Shown here piece by piece: positions 30,082 to 42,099 of a stretch of 64,000 nt of DNA. Location of the stretch: the NCBI GenBank assembly GCA_030704615.1, contig CM060731.1, positions 55,897,756-55,961,755 of the forward strand, in the 5' to 3' direction. Position 1 is the stretch's first letter. Every line of letters begins with the position of its first letter. A program made the position numbers and the translations under genes. This DNA is from Takakia lepidozioides. Taxonomy: Eukaryota > Streptophyta > Takakiopsida > Takakiales > Takakiaceae. The notes beneath the pieces are model-generated. The model saw nothing but the letters and a program-made list of their open reading frames with translations, searched no databases and was not told where the DNA came from.

Positions 30082-32440
30082 ATTTTCTCGTCTGTTTCTC
30101 TATCTCTGTCTATGTCTACAGGCTCCTTACTTCTTCACATACAGCCCATCTATCACGTAATGCAAATGCACACTCCGCCAGGCATCCAGTGCAGCCAGCC
30201 ATGAAGTCATCCTTGGTCTCACAAGGCAAAACCATCCCTTTCATCAGTCTCTCTATCTCTCTCTCTCTCTTCTCTCCGTCAATACTCAACCCTTCACACT
30301 ACCCCTTTCTTTTAAAAGATCCCATTTCCCAAAACAGCTCTCATCCCTTCTTCAGATTCAACCTGAATACCCCAACATCTCTCTTTTCCTTTCAACAAGA
30401 GGGCTTAAAGTCGTTCATATCCTGATACAATGCTGAAATCACACCTTATCCCTTTTGTGTTTTCATACAGTTCCAGCTAACCCTCAGTTATCTCTCCAAG
30501 CAAACAAGCTATATCTACATTGGGTCCAGTGTATCACTACCCCCCCCCCGCAGCATTGTGTGCAGGTTTACAACACTGAAACAAGAACAAGAATGAAGAC
30601 AACAGTGACCATTCTGTTTTCTGTGACAACAGTCTCTCTCTCTCTCTCTTCACTCATTTTTCTTACTGACACTACGACGGCAGGTGTATCCATTCCTTCC
30701 ATGTTCTGGTTTGAAGTCCAGAGTCTCCATTCCATTTCCAAAAACCTTTCCTCTATCACATGTCTCCACCCTTTCCTTTTCAACAACCAGGGCAGTCCTA
30801 AATCTACCAAAAGCGATTTCTAAGTCCGCCAAAAGAAGAAGCCCACAGTCTACCAACTTATCTGTTTTTATCCTCCAGTGAAGCGGTGGGTCAGCCTGCC
30901 GAGATGGCACCTCACCATCGCCTGTCAGCAGCCACCACAACCTTTTCTCCTTGTCTTGATTCCAGAGTTTATCATGCCATGATGTCTCCTCATCATCCTA
31001 TGGAGCATCCTGTGGTTTGCCAACTAAATTGCTTTATTCTTCTATGCATGTAGCTCTTTAAGAACTGAAATGGACCTATAGCAAGAAGACAAAAAGGCAG
31101 CTAGAAGCCTGATTACAGATAACCTGTGTTGCCATCCAGCCAGCACTCCACATGCCTTATCGCCTCCATTGATTGTGCTCAGATTCTCTTCCTTGTGCTT
31201 CTGGCAGGTGGCCGTTCTCCTTGCTTGCTCATCTGCCCATAACTGTCATCTTCAAGACAGTGGCGCAGCGGTGGTGCGCCGCTCTCCTTACATGCTCCTA
31301 TCTCCATGAATTGATCATCACAACGAGAAAGACGGCACCGCTTCCCTTTACACAGAATACCAAGCAGAGGCACTTAATGTTGCCCTCTAAACCAAGCGAA
31401 GTCCCACAGCGCAGGTACAACCTCTCAACACAGACTGCCCTGTCAACACCACAGCTCGCGGCAGCTGCTACGAATCGCCCGTCACCTTCCTCTTCGTTCT
31501 TCCTTCCTCGCGGATTTTAGGTTGAGCATCAGTGACGAAAACGTTCATCGCATGGATGAAAAATGCATGGTCACGACTTAGCCATTTTTATTTTGGCAAC
31601 GCATGAGTACAGTATGCCCACAAAATTACCTGTATGGAGGGATATATCCCTCTTGCAGTTGGTATGAGGGCCCTCCCATTATAGTGATGCAGGCTCTTAA
31701 CGGTGAAGCCAAAATGTAATGTCACTCCCCTGCATTCACACTACACACCTCCTTCAGTTTCCCTGCGAGTCATCTCTACATCCACAGGCTGGTTTCCAAC
31801 GCGCACTGTTATCGCCGACTGTGTCACAGCCGCTGCCTCAGTCTCGGTCTGCTCTTGTGAATCAGTCTCCGCGTTCACCTGCTGCCTTGGCCCTGTGTTC
31901 TCCAACAAACGACGCCTCGTCATTTGCTCTCTTGCTCTGCGTCTCTCTCTAAGGGAAGTAAAATAAAGAGACTTTCTTCTCTTTTGTATTGTAGAAGGAA
32001 CCCTCTCCAGCTTGACTACCACTCTCCCTCTAAGCGCGAAAAGTAGAAAAACAAAGTGACTCCCGATTTCTTGCGGGATTGCGTGCGTTGTTGCTTGTCT
32101 CTAGAAGCATAGGATTCCCTCTCGCGTGACCGTTACACATAGTCGTTCCCTTATTAGTGCACATGCCAGCAATTAGTGTACAACTGTTTGTATTCAGTTA
32201 TCGATGTCTGACGTGTGTCGCCCAAAATAAACGGCGTGTTCTTTATTAGAACGGTTTCAATATTTAAAAATAACAGAGAATCCCAGAAATCTTGGCGCAC
32301 AGTCTTAGACAAATATATGTAAATGAACGAGAGTTTGATGACAAATTTTGGGATATCATACACGGTCATCCTTGTTAGCCAACCCACGTTCATTTCACAT
32401 TTTGAACTTTCCAGGTGCGCATGATCATTGGTAGTAGTAT
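29510..32440. other. Long CT-rich non-coding stretch, no gene supported
   Basis: Open frames here (29512-29883, 29873-30160, 30455-30823, 31173-31520, 31703-31966) are dominated by Ser/Leu/Pro from CT-rich sequence and show no domain. CT-rich composition with many short CT runs on the plus strand is typical of plant leaders and promoters. The minus-strand frame at 32451-32678 has one hydrophobic segment but no recognisable identity. Confidence 0.4.
30051..30079. repeat. TC dinucleotide microsatellite
   Basis: An uninterrupted run of about 14 TC units. Shorter CT runs occur near 30250-30275 and 30630-30650. Such tracts are common near plant transcription starts but here no gene start could be assigned. 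Confidence 0.9.
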
Positions 32441-32776
32441 AAAGATACATTTACTTAATCTGCAATCCCACCCTCAAATCCTGTGGCATGCTTCCAGGAA
32501 GTCGGCTTGTTATTGTGTTTATTGATGAGGTTCTGATTAACGGTTTAACAGCTGCCGACATTGCTCCTAGGGATACTCTGACCACTGGGCCCACAAGAAA
32601 AGTAATTAAAATGGACGGTTGCATATCTGGAAAGAATAACAGAATATGCACAGTCGTCGTCTGAGCTTCCTCCGCCATATTCTCTGCTCATTCTTCAATT
32701 GTGTTCTGGAGACATCAGTAAACCGATTTACACTTGGTCTGCGATAGCAAGGTATCAACGTACGCGAGGAAAGAAG

Positions 32777-35700
32777 ATGGCTTCCTCTGAAGCGGAGTTC
32801 TTCTCTGACGACAAACCAGTGCCGTTCTCCCAGGAAGTCCTTGACAATGGATTTGCAATTGTTCTGGAACATGTCTTGGCTACCCGTTTTCAGCTTCAGA
32901 ATGGCTCCATCTTTTTGGAGAAAGAGGTGTACGATTTGAAAGGGAAGTTGTTGAAATACTCTTTTCAAAACCGTGATGAGACGGCTCATATCAGCCAGTG
33001 GAGAGTGCGCCCTGGTCGATACAGAGTACTTGGAGAGCCTCGGCGAAAGTCCCTTGGGTCATATGTGACGTCCGGGACTGCTGCTTCGGTTGTTGAAGAC
33101 AAGAGGGAGGTGGCGGTGAAAAAAGAACAGATGTCCTCCACTCCAATCGTTGAGCTTTCGGATTCGTCCGATGATGACATAAGTGAAATTCCAAATCCAG
33201 TCCTTCCTACTGTGGTTGGAGAAGCTGATGAAGAAGAGATTTGTAGTGTCATTCCAAAATTACGGGCGATGGGAGGAATGGCTGGATTCAAAAGTGAGTT
33301 GCGAGGAATTGATTGGGAATCTTTGAAGCAGGTGCCTGTGAAGTTCTTGCCAGAGACTTTTGATGGCGATATCCTATTCGAGCTGCCTCCTCCTCCGCGA
33401 GTTGGAGGTGTAACAATCATGATGCATGGAATGGACAAGAAACACGACAGGCACCCATGGTGCAGAACAAAAACATCCAATATTCAGAATGATGACAAGC
33501 TTGTTTTCAGGAGAACAGTTTGCAATGGACACCTTAGGTGTGATAATTTGAATTGCAGACACTTTCTTCAGTCTGGAGTTCATAATCAAAGCGAATGGGA
33601 GGGTCTGGCGGAAATCCATTTCAGCCTGGGACTGCCCCTCCACCGGCAAACACTTTCGTCTGCTAATTCTGCAAACTTGTGCCATCCTGCTTGGCGCTCT
33701 GCGGAGCAAGAATATACTATGTTGTCCACCGTTTGAAAACAATGACAAGAGCTTGTGTGCATTTCGGATTCCATAACCATCCTGTCTCGAAGGGGGATTA
33801 CAGGGAGAGTGTTGAGACAATATCGAGGTTGATTAAACAGGAGTTTGGGATAAACCCATCCGCAACAACATCTGCAATTGCTCTTGGTACAAGCAAGTCC
33901 TTCTTGGAAAGCCATATTTTGAGTGAAGGGGATTCTGTTGGTATTAAACTTGACGGTGCAGCATTGGACCTGGTCATGGATCATTTCTCCACTTTGAGTT
34001 CACCTAACATTCGGCATAAGATCAATGCATTAAGAATGGGCTCTGGTATCAGAGGCTACATAGACAACATTTTGGAGTTGAAACGAGTGAGCAAGTACGA
34101 TTACATCTAGGACAATGTATTCCCAGGTCAAGGTGCCATCAAAGTTTTTCTTTTCAAAATGTCAACTGTTGGGGATGGCAGTGGGGTTAGCCTCGTGAAG
34201 CGGATGCAGAAGACTGGGGACTTGCAGAACTGTTTTATTATATTTGATCATGTGAAACGAGTGAAGGATTGGACGACAATGGCTTGTCATGTCTACGATC
34301 CAGTGTACCAACGAGTTATGACAATTGCAGTTTGTGACATGCAATCTGAGGATACGGAATCCCAGAAGCTCATGTGGAATTCCCTGATATGTGTCATGGG
34401 CTGCCATCTCCAAATTTTGCAGGTTTCATGGCGGATAGTGCTCAAGCAAATTTCAATGTTGTTCGTATTGTCTTCGGATCGGGCGACCCAAAAGTGCCAA
34501 TGCGAGGAAGAGAGCGTACATATCTATTCCATTGGACACAGTCTCTGGAAAAACATACAAAGTCGGACATCAAACCAGAGATGCAGACTCAGCACCGTAA
34601 ATTGTGCAAAGAGTACAAAGATGCTAGAACAATGAAGGAGGCGGACACTTTGTTCCAGACAATTCGTGCCTGGTGGTCTCTTCTGGAGCTGCATCACTTG
34701 AGAGTATGAGAGCATTGGAAGATTGGCTGGTATTTTGGCACTTCCGGTATAGACAGTGGGGAGCAGCCATGCCAATGGTATGAGGCTTATATTTATTGCT
34801 TTATTCATACATTTACTTTCCATTTTATTGTGTCATCGCTTTCTTTATGTTGTTTTCTGTTCACTGTTTTGAAGTGTGGTTCTGCACTTTGTAGAACATG
34901 TCCATTGAGGAAATGACGGACATGCCATCTTGCAATTTGGCAGAAACTATGCACAACACATGGTTGCAGCAGTCTGAGAAACGAGGTTGGGATTTGTATG
35001 TGGCAACAATAGATGATTTGATACGTGCCTTGCAACAACAAACCCGATACCGTGATTTCTTACGAGGTGGGGTTGGTGGAAGGGTCCGGACAAATGGGAG
35101 TTGATGTTGCGTGCTGCAAACGATCTGGGGATCCCATCAAGATAGCATGGGCGGTGAGCATGTATGCCCAGGGAACGCCACTTGTTTCTAGAGTTCCACA
35201 TCTTGAAGGGGAGGAGAGATTCGGCTCCTGTAAGAGGAAATTGAACACTCCACCTGGTTCGGATTCCGATTCCCACAGGGCAGACCGTGATAACTTCTCG
35301 AAACCTCGTGTTCCCCTGCATGATAGCTCCATGTCCGGAACCTCCATTGTGGAGGAACCTCCAACACGACGGCAAGCTCCAGCATCAAACAGTGCCACTG
35401 AAATGGTGCAAGAGAGAAACAACCCCCTTGATGTGCTTGAGTCCGCATGCCCCGACCACGTTTGGCACATAGAACGCATAAGTGTAGGGTCTCGTGTGAA
35501 ATGTACAGCGATCAGGGCAACTAATTTCGAGAAGTGCACTTCATCTATATCCAGAGGTGGTGCCAGAACTCCTGCTCCGACTTTCACGGGTTTGATGCGT
35601 CCATACGGTCAACCAGAAACCAAAAACCACAAGTTATGGTTCTGCGCAGATGATTGTTGCCGATGTGTGCATGGAACTGGCGTCCTTCCGTAGTGATGAA

Positions 35701-36218
35701 GCCATCTCCTCCAACCGTTTGGCCCGTGAAGGTGGGAACACATCTCAGCTTTTCAGGAGATTGAAAATGCTGGAGGAGGCAGGTTTTTCCTTGTGAGACA
35801 ACCCCAACTCTATGCATGTGCTACTGCTTTTGCGTCCTCCCGGGTCCCCCCGGCAAATCCTGACTTGTGGCCAACCAAACGAGATGGAAAGCTCGTTCGG
35901 CGTTTCCCTCCAACCGCTGAACACTTTGGCAAAGTGGAGTCCGCAAGAAGCTCTAAGCTCGTGTTGGAAGCACCAACGGAAGTACCCGATCCAGGATATG
36001 GTCGGGTATTCACAATCATCACTTCCACATCTGCTGTTCATGACAGGACCTACGACATCACGGTTTCCAATTTCCCCAATTGCACATGTCCTGATTTTGT
36101 GAATATGCTATCAACCAGTTTGGGCAAGAGAGGTAAATTCATACCCTGCAAACATTTGTATTTCATATTTTTGAAGATGATGGTTTGCGATCCCAAACGT
36201 GACAACTTCATTCACTAG
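32777..36218 (+). pseudogene. MULE-type DDE transposase with SWIM finger, copy B
   Basis: An ATG at 32777 (MASSEAEFFSDDKP) opens a frame of about 320 codons. It includes a zinc-finger-like part (KKHDRHPWCRTKTSN, VCNGHLRCDNLNCRHF; 33440-33560) reminiscent of WRKY/GCM-type fingers fused to MULE transposases. After a frame change near 33640 comes HFGFHNHPVSKGDYRES and a region ending VSKYDYI, then a TAG (34108). DDE motifs follow in shifting frames: IIFDHVKR (Asp at about 34246), GFMADSAQAN (about 34434) followed by FHWTQSL, and NLAETMHNTW (Glu at about 34943). An intron 34778-34894 (CAATG/GTATGA..TTTGTAG) is at the same place as in copy A. Near the end NCTCPDF and PCKHLYF (Cys at 36081, 36087 and 36149, His at 36155) form a SWIM finger. 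At least one stop and several frameshifts make it inactive. Terminal inverted repeats were not identified. Confidence 0.8.
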
Positions 36219-36219
36219 G

Positions 36220-36870
36220 CCACTATGAGTTTCAACAAGGTCGATACTCTATTGCAGCGGGATACAACACATGGGTAGCATCAACTATGCAATGTGGTAT
36301 GTGGACGACCATGATTTGAAATGTGTAATTCACATCAATTCGTCGGCGGTGCAATGATATGGCCTCCCACTATACGGAGTGAGCTCTGAGTGGCAACTTT
36401 TAAAAGCACATTTGTCATTGTACCGTTCGAAGTCTACATGTCTTGCTGTCGCTATGCACTACAATCATCTTTTGAAGATGATCCTAACTCTCATTGTTAT
36501 TTGAGGAGGGAGGAAGGTCTTCCCGTGGCAGCCTTTATGGCGCACACTTTGTGAGGATATTTTCTCGTCCTCGTAATTGTAAAAGTGAAACAAGCACTTG
36601 TAATTGCACAATGTTAGATGCTACAATTGTAGGCCTCATGGTAGTCTTGATTCTATTTATGCAAGATTCCCTGCATTAATTCCACGGTCATAGGACCATC
36701 CTCGGTTATACGCGGCGCATGTTAATGCTGACATGGTAGATGACGGACAGTGCCACGTCATCATTTGCCGCCACATCAGCATGCTGACATGACGCTCACG
36801 CCACGTCAGCGTGGGTGCAGCTCACGCCACGTCACTCCTACGTGAGCGTACGCTCGCGCGCTCGCCCGCA
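36220..36870. other. Spacer with CCACGTCA repeats
   Basis: No gene is seen. Between 36752 and 36834 the motif CCACGTCA occurs three times among CACATCAGC and CTGACATGACG variants, a GC-rich patch resembling ACGT-core bZIP sites. At about 36850 the sequence changes abruptly to coding gag sequence, marking the truncated left end of the second Ty3 element. Confidence 0.45.
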
Positions 36871-37665
36871 ACGCTCACGCCATTGCGTCGTTGGTTTACG
36901 GGTTTGCAAGGGTCAAATCCTGACCGCCATTTGGCTCGATTCATGACAGCTTGTATTGCTAATAATGCCAGGATGGAATTCTGTTGGTTGACAATGTTCC
37001 CTGCCACTTTGCGAGAATTAGCATTTCAATGGTATGATCGACAACAACATGGAGCATTTCCTGATTGGAACACCTTAAAAACAGCTTTCCTAACACAGTT
37101 TTGACCCTTGGGTTTTACCGATCGTCTACGGGAGCAACTGACAAAACTCCATATGGTGAAAGGCGATTCAATCGATTCATTTGCAGGCCGCCTAGAGGAT
37201 ATACTTCGGCGATGGAATAATCATAATATTCCTAACCATATGCAGATGGGCCTATTTGTAGAAGGGTTGGCTCCAGCAGAACTAAAACGTTTTGTTAAAG
37301 AAGGTATCCCTGCAAATTTACAGGCAGCAATTAATCGGGCTAAGTTATGGGAGACTATTAATGTCACTACTTATTCAGTTGGACCCACGACAGTGTTTGA
37401 TACTGATTCCTGGGCCCCACAAGCATCGTTAGCTCCAGTGACTATGTCTCCCTCTTCAATTCAGTCTATTGTGGGAATGTATGCCCCTGTATCTTTGCAA
37501 AATCAACTACCAGCTAGTGTAGTAGTTGACCCACAAGAAGGGCAGATTGCTGCATTGACTAAGAAAATGGAGGAACTCTCCGTGCAATTAGCTTCAAAAC
37601 GAGAAGGGAGACCATTAATGGAGCTGTTGCTAAATGTGGTTATTGTGGTAAAACATGACATGTGA
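36811..37665 (+). pseudogene. Ty3 element 2: gag core with one in-frame stop
   Basis: From about 36880 the frame reads FTGLQGSNPDRHLARFMTAC, LAFQWYDRQQHGAF and LKTAFLTQF, then TGA at 37102. It resumes in the same frame with DRLREQLTKLHMVKGDSIDS and GLAPAELKRFVKEGIP. This is the standard gag core with the W-x-D and helix motifs. The frame ends near a Gly-Lys-Cys region at 37640, then breaks. The 5' end is truncated near 36850, with no LTR or primer site. The gag sequence differs strongly from element 1, so it is a different subfamily. Confidence 0.8.
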
Positions 37666-38710
37666 TATTACAATTTTGGCATTTACAATCGGCCATGGGT
37701 TTAACTCCAATAAAGAATAAGCCAAGGACGGGTTGGGATGTCAATCAAATTGGGTTGGCCCCACCATCTGCAAACTAGCATGTGGCTGTTCAATGGTCTG
37801 ACCAACCTCCCCAGATTCAGCAACCCTGGAGACCAGCCCGAGGGCCCCAGAGCTGGTACCAGTCGGCTAATCAGCCTACTCGACAACAAGTGCGGGGAAT
37901 ACCACCTCAGGGAGCCTATGGTCAAACCTATGGGGGCGGAGGAGGCCAATAGCAGCGGATATATCCACAATAGACCAATGCTCCTTATCGGCCACCTACT
38001 CGATGATTAAGGAATGGTCAATATCCTGTTTGCTATCATTGCCATGAGATTGGACATATTGCCAGTGAATGCCCTAATCCGAAAGTCCCGGTTGATTATA
38101 TCCCGCTTTGTGGGCGTTGTGGAGGCTAGGGGCATACTGCTGAACAATGTGAGAGTCCAAACCCCCAAAATCCCATCCATCAGCAAACTTCATCAATCCC
38201 TACGCCTTCGAGTTCAGGACCAGTTCCCCCAACTGCAGGCCCGTCACATTCTTTTGGAAATACTAATACCAATCGAGTTGTGAACCGACTAACAGTACAA
38301 GAATGTGTGAATAATATGAATTTGGCTGATAAGATAGCCACTTTGAAAGGCAAAGGCAAGATGGAAGCAGCCGATACCCCTTTGCAATCTTATTATCTTA
38401 ATGCTGAGACAAATAATCCCATGGTTAAAGCGGTTACCACCAGAGCTCGTAAGTTATTGCCGATGGACCCTATTGTGGAAGACTCTGCCTTAAAAACCCC
38501 TGATAGCATGAACTCCAAGCTAATCGAGGAGGTACAACGATCTTTGCCCATCATGTCCGATATTCATCCGATACCAACGATGATATCGCCTAGTTTGGTT
38601 GTCCATCCACCTTCCACTATCGTGGACTCTATCGATCCGGATCCTGTCATCTCAGTTGCGATACCCCAACCCAGAACGGAGCCAGTCCAGCAGAGAAATT
38701 GAGCGAAGTA
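37666..38710 (+). pseudogene. Ty3 element 2: nucleocapsid with two zinc knuckles and linker
   Basis: Through several frame changes the Pro/Gln-rich linker leads to two CCHC knuckles: CYHCHEIGHIASEC (38029-38073) and CGRCGG, a TAG, then GHTAEQC (38107-38157). A Pro/Ser-rich stretch follows, and from 38280 a frame of 140 codons up to a TGA at 38700 (VQECVNNMNLADKIATLKG, RARKLLPMDPIVED). The knuckles would bind the element's RNA. The stop inside the second knuckle shows the copy is dead. Confidence 0.75.
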
Positions 38711-38723
38711 TACTGGTCCAAAA

Positions 38724-39813
38724 ATGGGTAATGGCAAGATAGGACATCCCAAGGGATCTCGACGGAGAAGGGTCATGGCGCTAACTGAAGGTTTGGTTCA
38801 TTATGATATACTTAAGGACCTGGACACTTTGCAACCTGCTATTTCCTTGTGGCAGCTATTGGCTATCACACCTCAATATCGGGCTTCTTTACAGTCATCT
38901 CTAGTGCGGAAACATGCATCGAATAACGACATCCATGAAGTGAGTATATCCACACTCAATCCGGATTCAGGTGCCCCCGTCCTTGATGTGACAATAGATG
39001 GCGTTGTTATTACTGGAGTTCAAATTGACGGTGGTTCTAGTGTCAACTTAATGAGTTCCGACACAATGGAGGAGCTAGGACTTGGTGGTTTACAGAACAC
39101 TCGATTGGTGTTGCGGATGGCCGATCAAAGCCGTGTCAAACCAATGGGCGTCCTGACTGCCGTCCCAACTATAATTGCTGCTATTGAGTATTCTATTGAT
39201 TATGTTGTCTTCCGACTAAATGTCTCTGCCTACTCTTACCCCATTTTATTAGGACGACCATGGTTGTTCCAGTCTAAAGCTAAAAATGATTGGGGGAAAG
39301 GCACTTCGACTTTGGGTAAGGAGAACACAAGGTGGTGTTGCAAATGTACCCAGTAGCTTATCATGGGGAGACCCAAGAGTTAGAATCTGAGTTTACTTCT
39401 GAAGCTGAAGAGAGGACCACTGACACCGATAGTGATCTTCAAGTCCTACCATTGTCACCTAAACATACACGTAGCCAACGGATCTACCGTTGTGCTAATC
39501 TAGGGGAGTACCCCTGGCATGGTGATTTCGATAGTGACTCTGATGATGCTATTTTGCGATGGGAGGGAGCCCGATCTTCTTATATGGTGCAGCATGAATC
39601 TGAGTGGGAAGAGGCTACCACATCGAAAGATATCGCGTGGTATGATTTTGCTGATGATAACCGTGCTCCATTGGTGAAGAAAGACCCATATCAAACCTTG
39701 AGTTTGAATACAGCTGCTGAGCCCAATGACATTATAATTTCTGCGGAAATCCCATAAAATGAATTGTCTATGTGGAAGGAGTTCTTCCAGAAACATCGTA
39801 CGGCTTTTGCATG
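38724..39813 (+). pseudogene. Ty3 element 2: aspartic protease and cut-off start of RT
   Basis: The frame 38724-39356 carries the protease site GVQIDGGSSVNLMSSD (about 39020-39060), VLRMADQSRVKPMG and PILLGRPWLFQSKA. The linker continues in another frame (39332-39757). At 39769-39813 the residues WKEFFQKHRTAFA are the usual first residues of the RT region (compare SSFIKYRDVFAWSYED in element 1). The frame stops in mid-domain exactly where an inverted LTR begins at 39814. Confidence 0.8.
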
Positions 39814-40638
39814 TGTCGCGCGGCTTTTACTCACCCATCCCTTTGCTATCCGAGGTGGGAACTCCAAGATAGAAGAGTTGGAAATCTCTAAGCACTCAGC
39901 CCGCTCAGAACAATCAGTCATGACCTACAGCTAGTGTATCATGGGGGTGTTTCCTATTTGTACTCCTTCCCGCATTCATGTTAACGAGTTACCTTACTAT
40001 CTGCAATTAAGTATCAGTTTGCTTCAGAAATCTATCAAGTTCCATCCATTCATTCCACAGCTTCACTCAGGTCTCTCTACACAGTGTGAGTATGAAGTAT
40101 GTATCAGATTAATATCTATCAAGTATCAGGCTGAAGCCATGGTGTCTCTATTCTGCTCTACATTACAACTCTACTTCTTGCATTCAGCAAGTATCAACAT
40201 ATCGTTCTCCTCCTACTCCGTGCTCACCCTCTTTCTGCTCCAAGATCCGCTCTCCGCTTCATTTCCAAGTCGTGATCCTCTTCCCCAAAGTCCTTCCAGA
40301 AGTGATCCTTTTTCAGTCCTTGCTCCTGGCTTTATCTTCCTACCCGTTGTTCTAACCGTTTCCCTCACTAACCGTCATCCGTGAACTAACATGTTCCATT
40401 CGCAGATGTTGTTCCCCACAGTCGTTCCCTGTCCTGCTATCCGTTCCTTATGGTCGTGACAGCTATGTCAAGCTGTGACTGGCTGTGCGACTGTGTTGGG
40501 CTGTGTCGGCTGTGTCGAGCTGTGACTGGCTGTGACGGCTATGACTGGTTGTGTCGGCTGTGTGGGCTGTGTCGGACTGTGTCAAGCTGTGACTGGCTGT
40601 GACGGCTGTGTCGGGCTGTGTCGGACTGTGACGGGCTG
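39814..40638 (-). repeat. Solo or truncated LTR, inverted copy of the 2866-3767 LTR
   Basis: It starts with TGTCGCGCGG, the reverse complement of the LTR end at 3767, and keeps the LTR landmarks in reverse order (CATGGGGGTGTTTCCTATTT near 39938; GGCTGTG-type tandem tract 40463-40638). It interrupts element 2 inside the RT start. Just beyond the tandem tract the sequence changes to a LINE-like tail, so the LTR's own 5' end seems to be lost. GCATG precedes the LTR at 39809-39813. The next GCATG is at 40745 and is not adjacent, so a target duplication is not established. Confidence 0.75.
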
Positions 40639-41175
40639 AAGAAGAACCGCGAGTCAAAAGTGAAAGCCCACCTCAACTATGAAGCTCTTCGCCGGAAGTG
40701 TTGAGGAGCTTGACTGTTGCTGCTGTGTTTTGACAGTGACTTTTGCATGATGACTTCATTTTTTATAAGGTTCTAAGTTAGTTTAGCTTTGCCTTTAGCT
40801 GGCTGCCCTCTGCTCTATTTGTGCTAGATTCACTCGGTGATCCTTGTCTGGTTTCTTTCTCAGCTCTTCGTGACTGCGGAGGTTCTGGGCTTCCTTTTTC
40901 GGGGACTCTTGGCAGGACTGGTTAGTCGGTATGTTGCTCGTTTGCCCAGCTCTGCTCTTGCTTAGGTTCTCTTTCTTTTTCGCACCTGGTCTTTGGCTGG
41001 CTGAGCTTACTCGGTGACCTGGTGTCGAGCTTTCAGCTGGCCTACGATGGCTGGGTTAGGGTGTTACCCAATCTTCCTGATGTATCCATCACGGACCTCA
41101 CATGGTTATTTTTTCCATGTTAACTAATATGACTTACAGGGCCTCCGTCCCCTTTCTGTTTAAAAAATATCACTT
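40639..41175 (+). mobile_element. LINE-like 3' end with coding remnant
   Basis: The start reads KKNRESKVKAHLNYEALRRK and then a stop, which looks like the C-terminus of an ORF. A long T-rich untranslated stretch follows, ending CAGGGCCTCCGTCCCCTTTC and an A-rich run near 41160. The end matches the one at 13636-13680. This suggests a 5'-truncated poly-A retrotransposon different from the LINE at 45.6 kb, which ends without poly-A. Confidence 0.4.
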
Positions 41176-41179
41176 GGCT

Positions 41180-42015
41180 AACAACGAGTATCTAGCATAT
41201 GGGACATATCCTGCGATCATCGCCTTCCATGTCGTTCAGCCATATTGTCGAACACTCCCTATGTATCTTTGATGCCGCCGCATTGGCATACATGTCGAGC
41301 ATAGTAGTGTTCAGAATGATATCTGGTACCATTCCAGCTTTGATAATATCACCGTGGACCTCTTTGCCCTTCTCCAGGGCTGCCAGGCTCGCACATGCAT
41401 TGCAAACGCAAACAAATGTGACCCGGTTGGGCTTCACCCCTTCCTGCATCATTTGCTCATAGATCTCCAAAGCCTCCATCCAACACCCCTGCTGAGCATA
41501 TCCTGCGATCATTGCATTCCACGACACCTCATCCTGTTTGGCCATATTGTCAAATACTCCCTTAGCATCCTCAATGCTGTCACATTTGGCATACATGTCC
41601 ACTAGGGTATTGCTCAGAATGACATCTGGTACAATTTGAGCTTTGATGATGTCACCATGGACCTCTTTGCCATTTTCCAAGGCTGTCAGGCTCGCACACG
41701 CATTGCAAACGCAAACAAACGTGACCTGGTTGGGCTTCACCCCTTCCTGCATCATTTGCTCATAGGTTTCCAAAACCTTCATCCTGCACCTTTGCTGACC
41801 ATATCCTGCGATCATCGTGTTCCATGACACAACCATATTGTTGAACACTCCCATTGCATCCTTGGTGCAGCTGCCAAATTTGGCATATATGTCCACCAGC
41901 GTATTGCTCAGAACCATATCTGGTACAATTCAGCTTTAATGACATCACCACGGACCTCTTTGTCCTTTTTCAGGGGTGCCAGGCTTACACAAGCGTTACA
42001 AACGGAAATGAACGT
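41180..42015 (-). pseudogene. PPR-repeat fragment
   Basis: The minus strand carries about two and a half of the 101-residue PPR triplets found in the neighbouring genes (NTLVDMYAKCDSIEDAKGVF, EALEIYEQMMQEGVKPN, NACASLAALEKGKEVHGD). A frame change at about 41920 separates an upstream piece (VIKAEL) from the rest. After YANAAASKI the sequence decays to a stop. There is no E or DYW part. It lies directly downstream of the minus-strand PPR gene in the same orientation and is probably a broken tandem copy. Confidence 0.85.
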
Positions 42016-42099
42016 TTAAATGCTTCACTACTCTACAATTGTTTCATACCTGTTCCGAAACTTAGTCTGAAACAGTAGGAAATGGTGTTCTGGAGCTAG

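Larger units (their letters stand above)
36850..39813 (+). mobile_element. Ty3-type retrotransposon 2, truncated at both ends
   Basis: Gag, nucleocapsid and protease are present; the 5' LTR and everything after the start of RT are missing. The right end is cut by the inverted LTR at 39814. The left end joins the CCACGTCA spacer without any LTR. Confidence 0.8.

Noticed and set aside
29873-30204. Ser/Leu-repeat ORFs at the TC microsatellite
   Set aside because: The repeats LSLSLS come from the TC run; no domain and no support outside it.
32451-32678. 75-codon minus-strand ORF with a hydrophobic segment
   Set aside because: No recognisable family, no splice context and no paralog in the window; could be chance.
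39691-39921. Minus-strand ORF starting MTDCSERAECLEIS as an independent gene
   Set aside because: It is the inverted LTR copy of the ORF that begins at 3660; beyond 39814 it runs into unrelated element-2 sequence.
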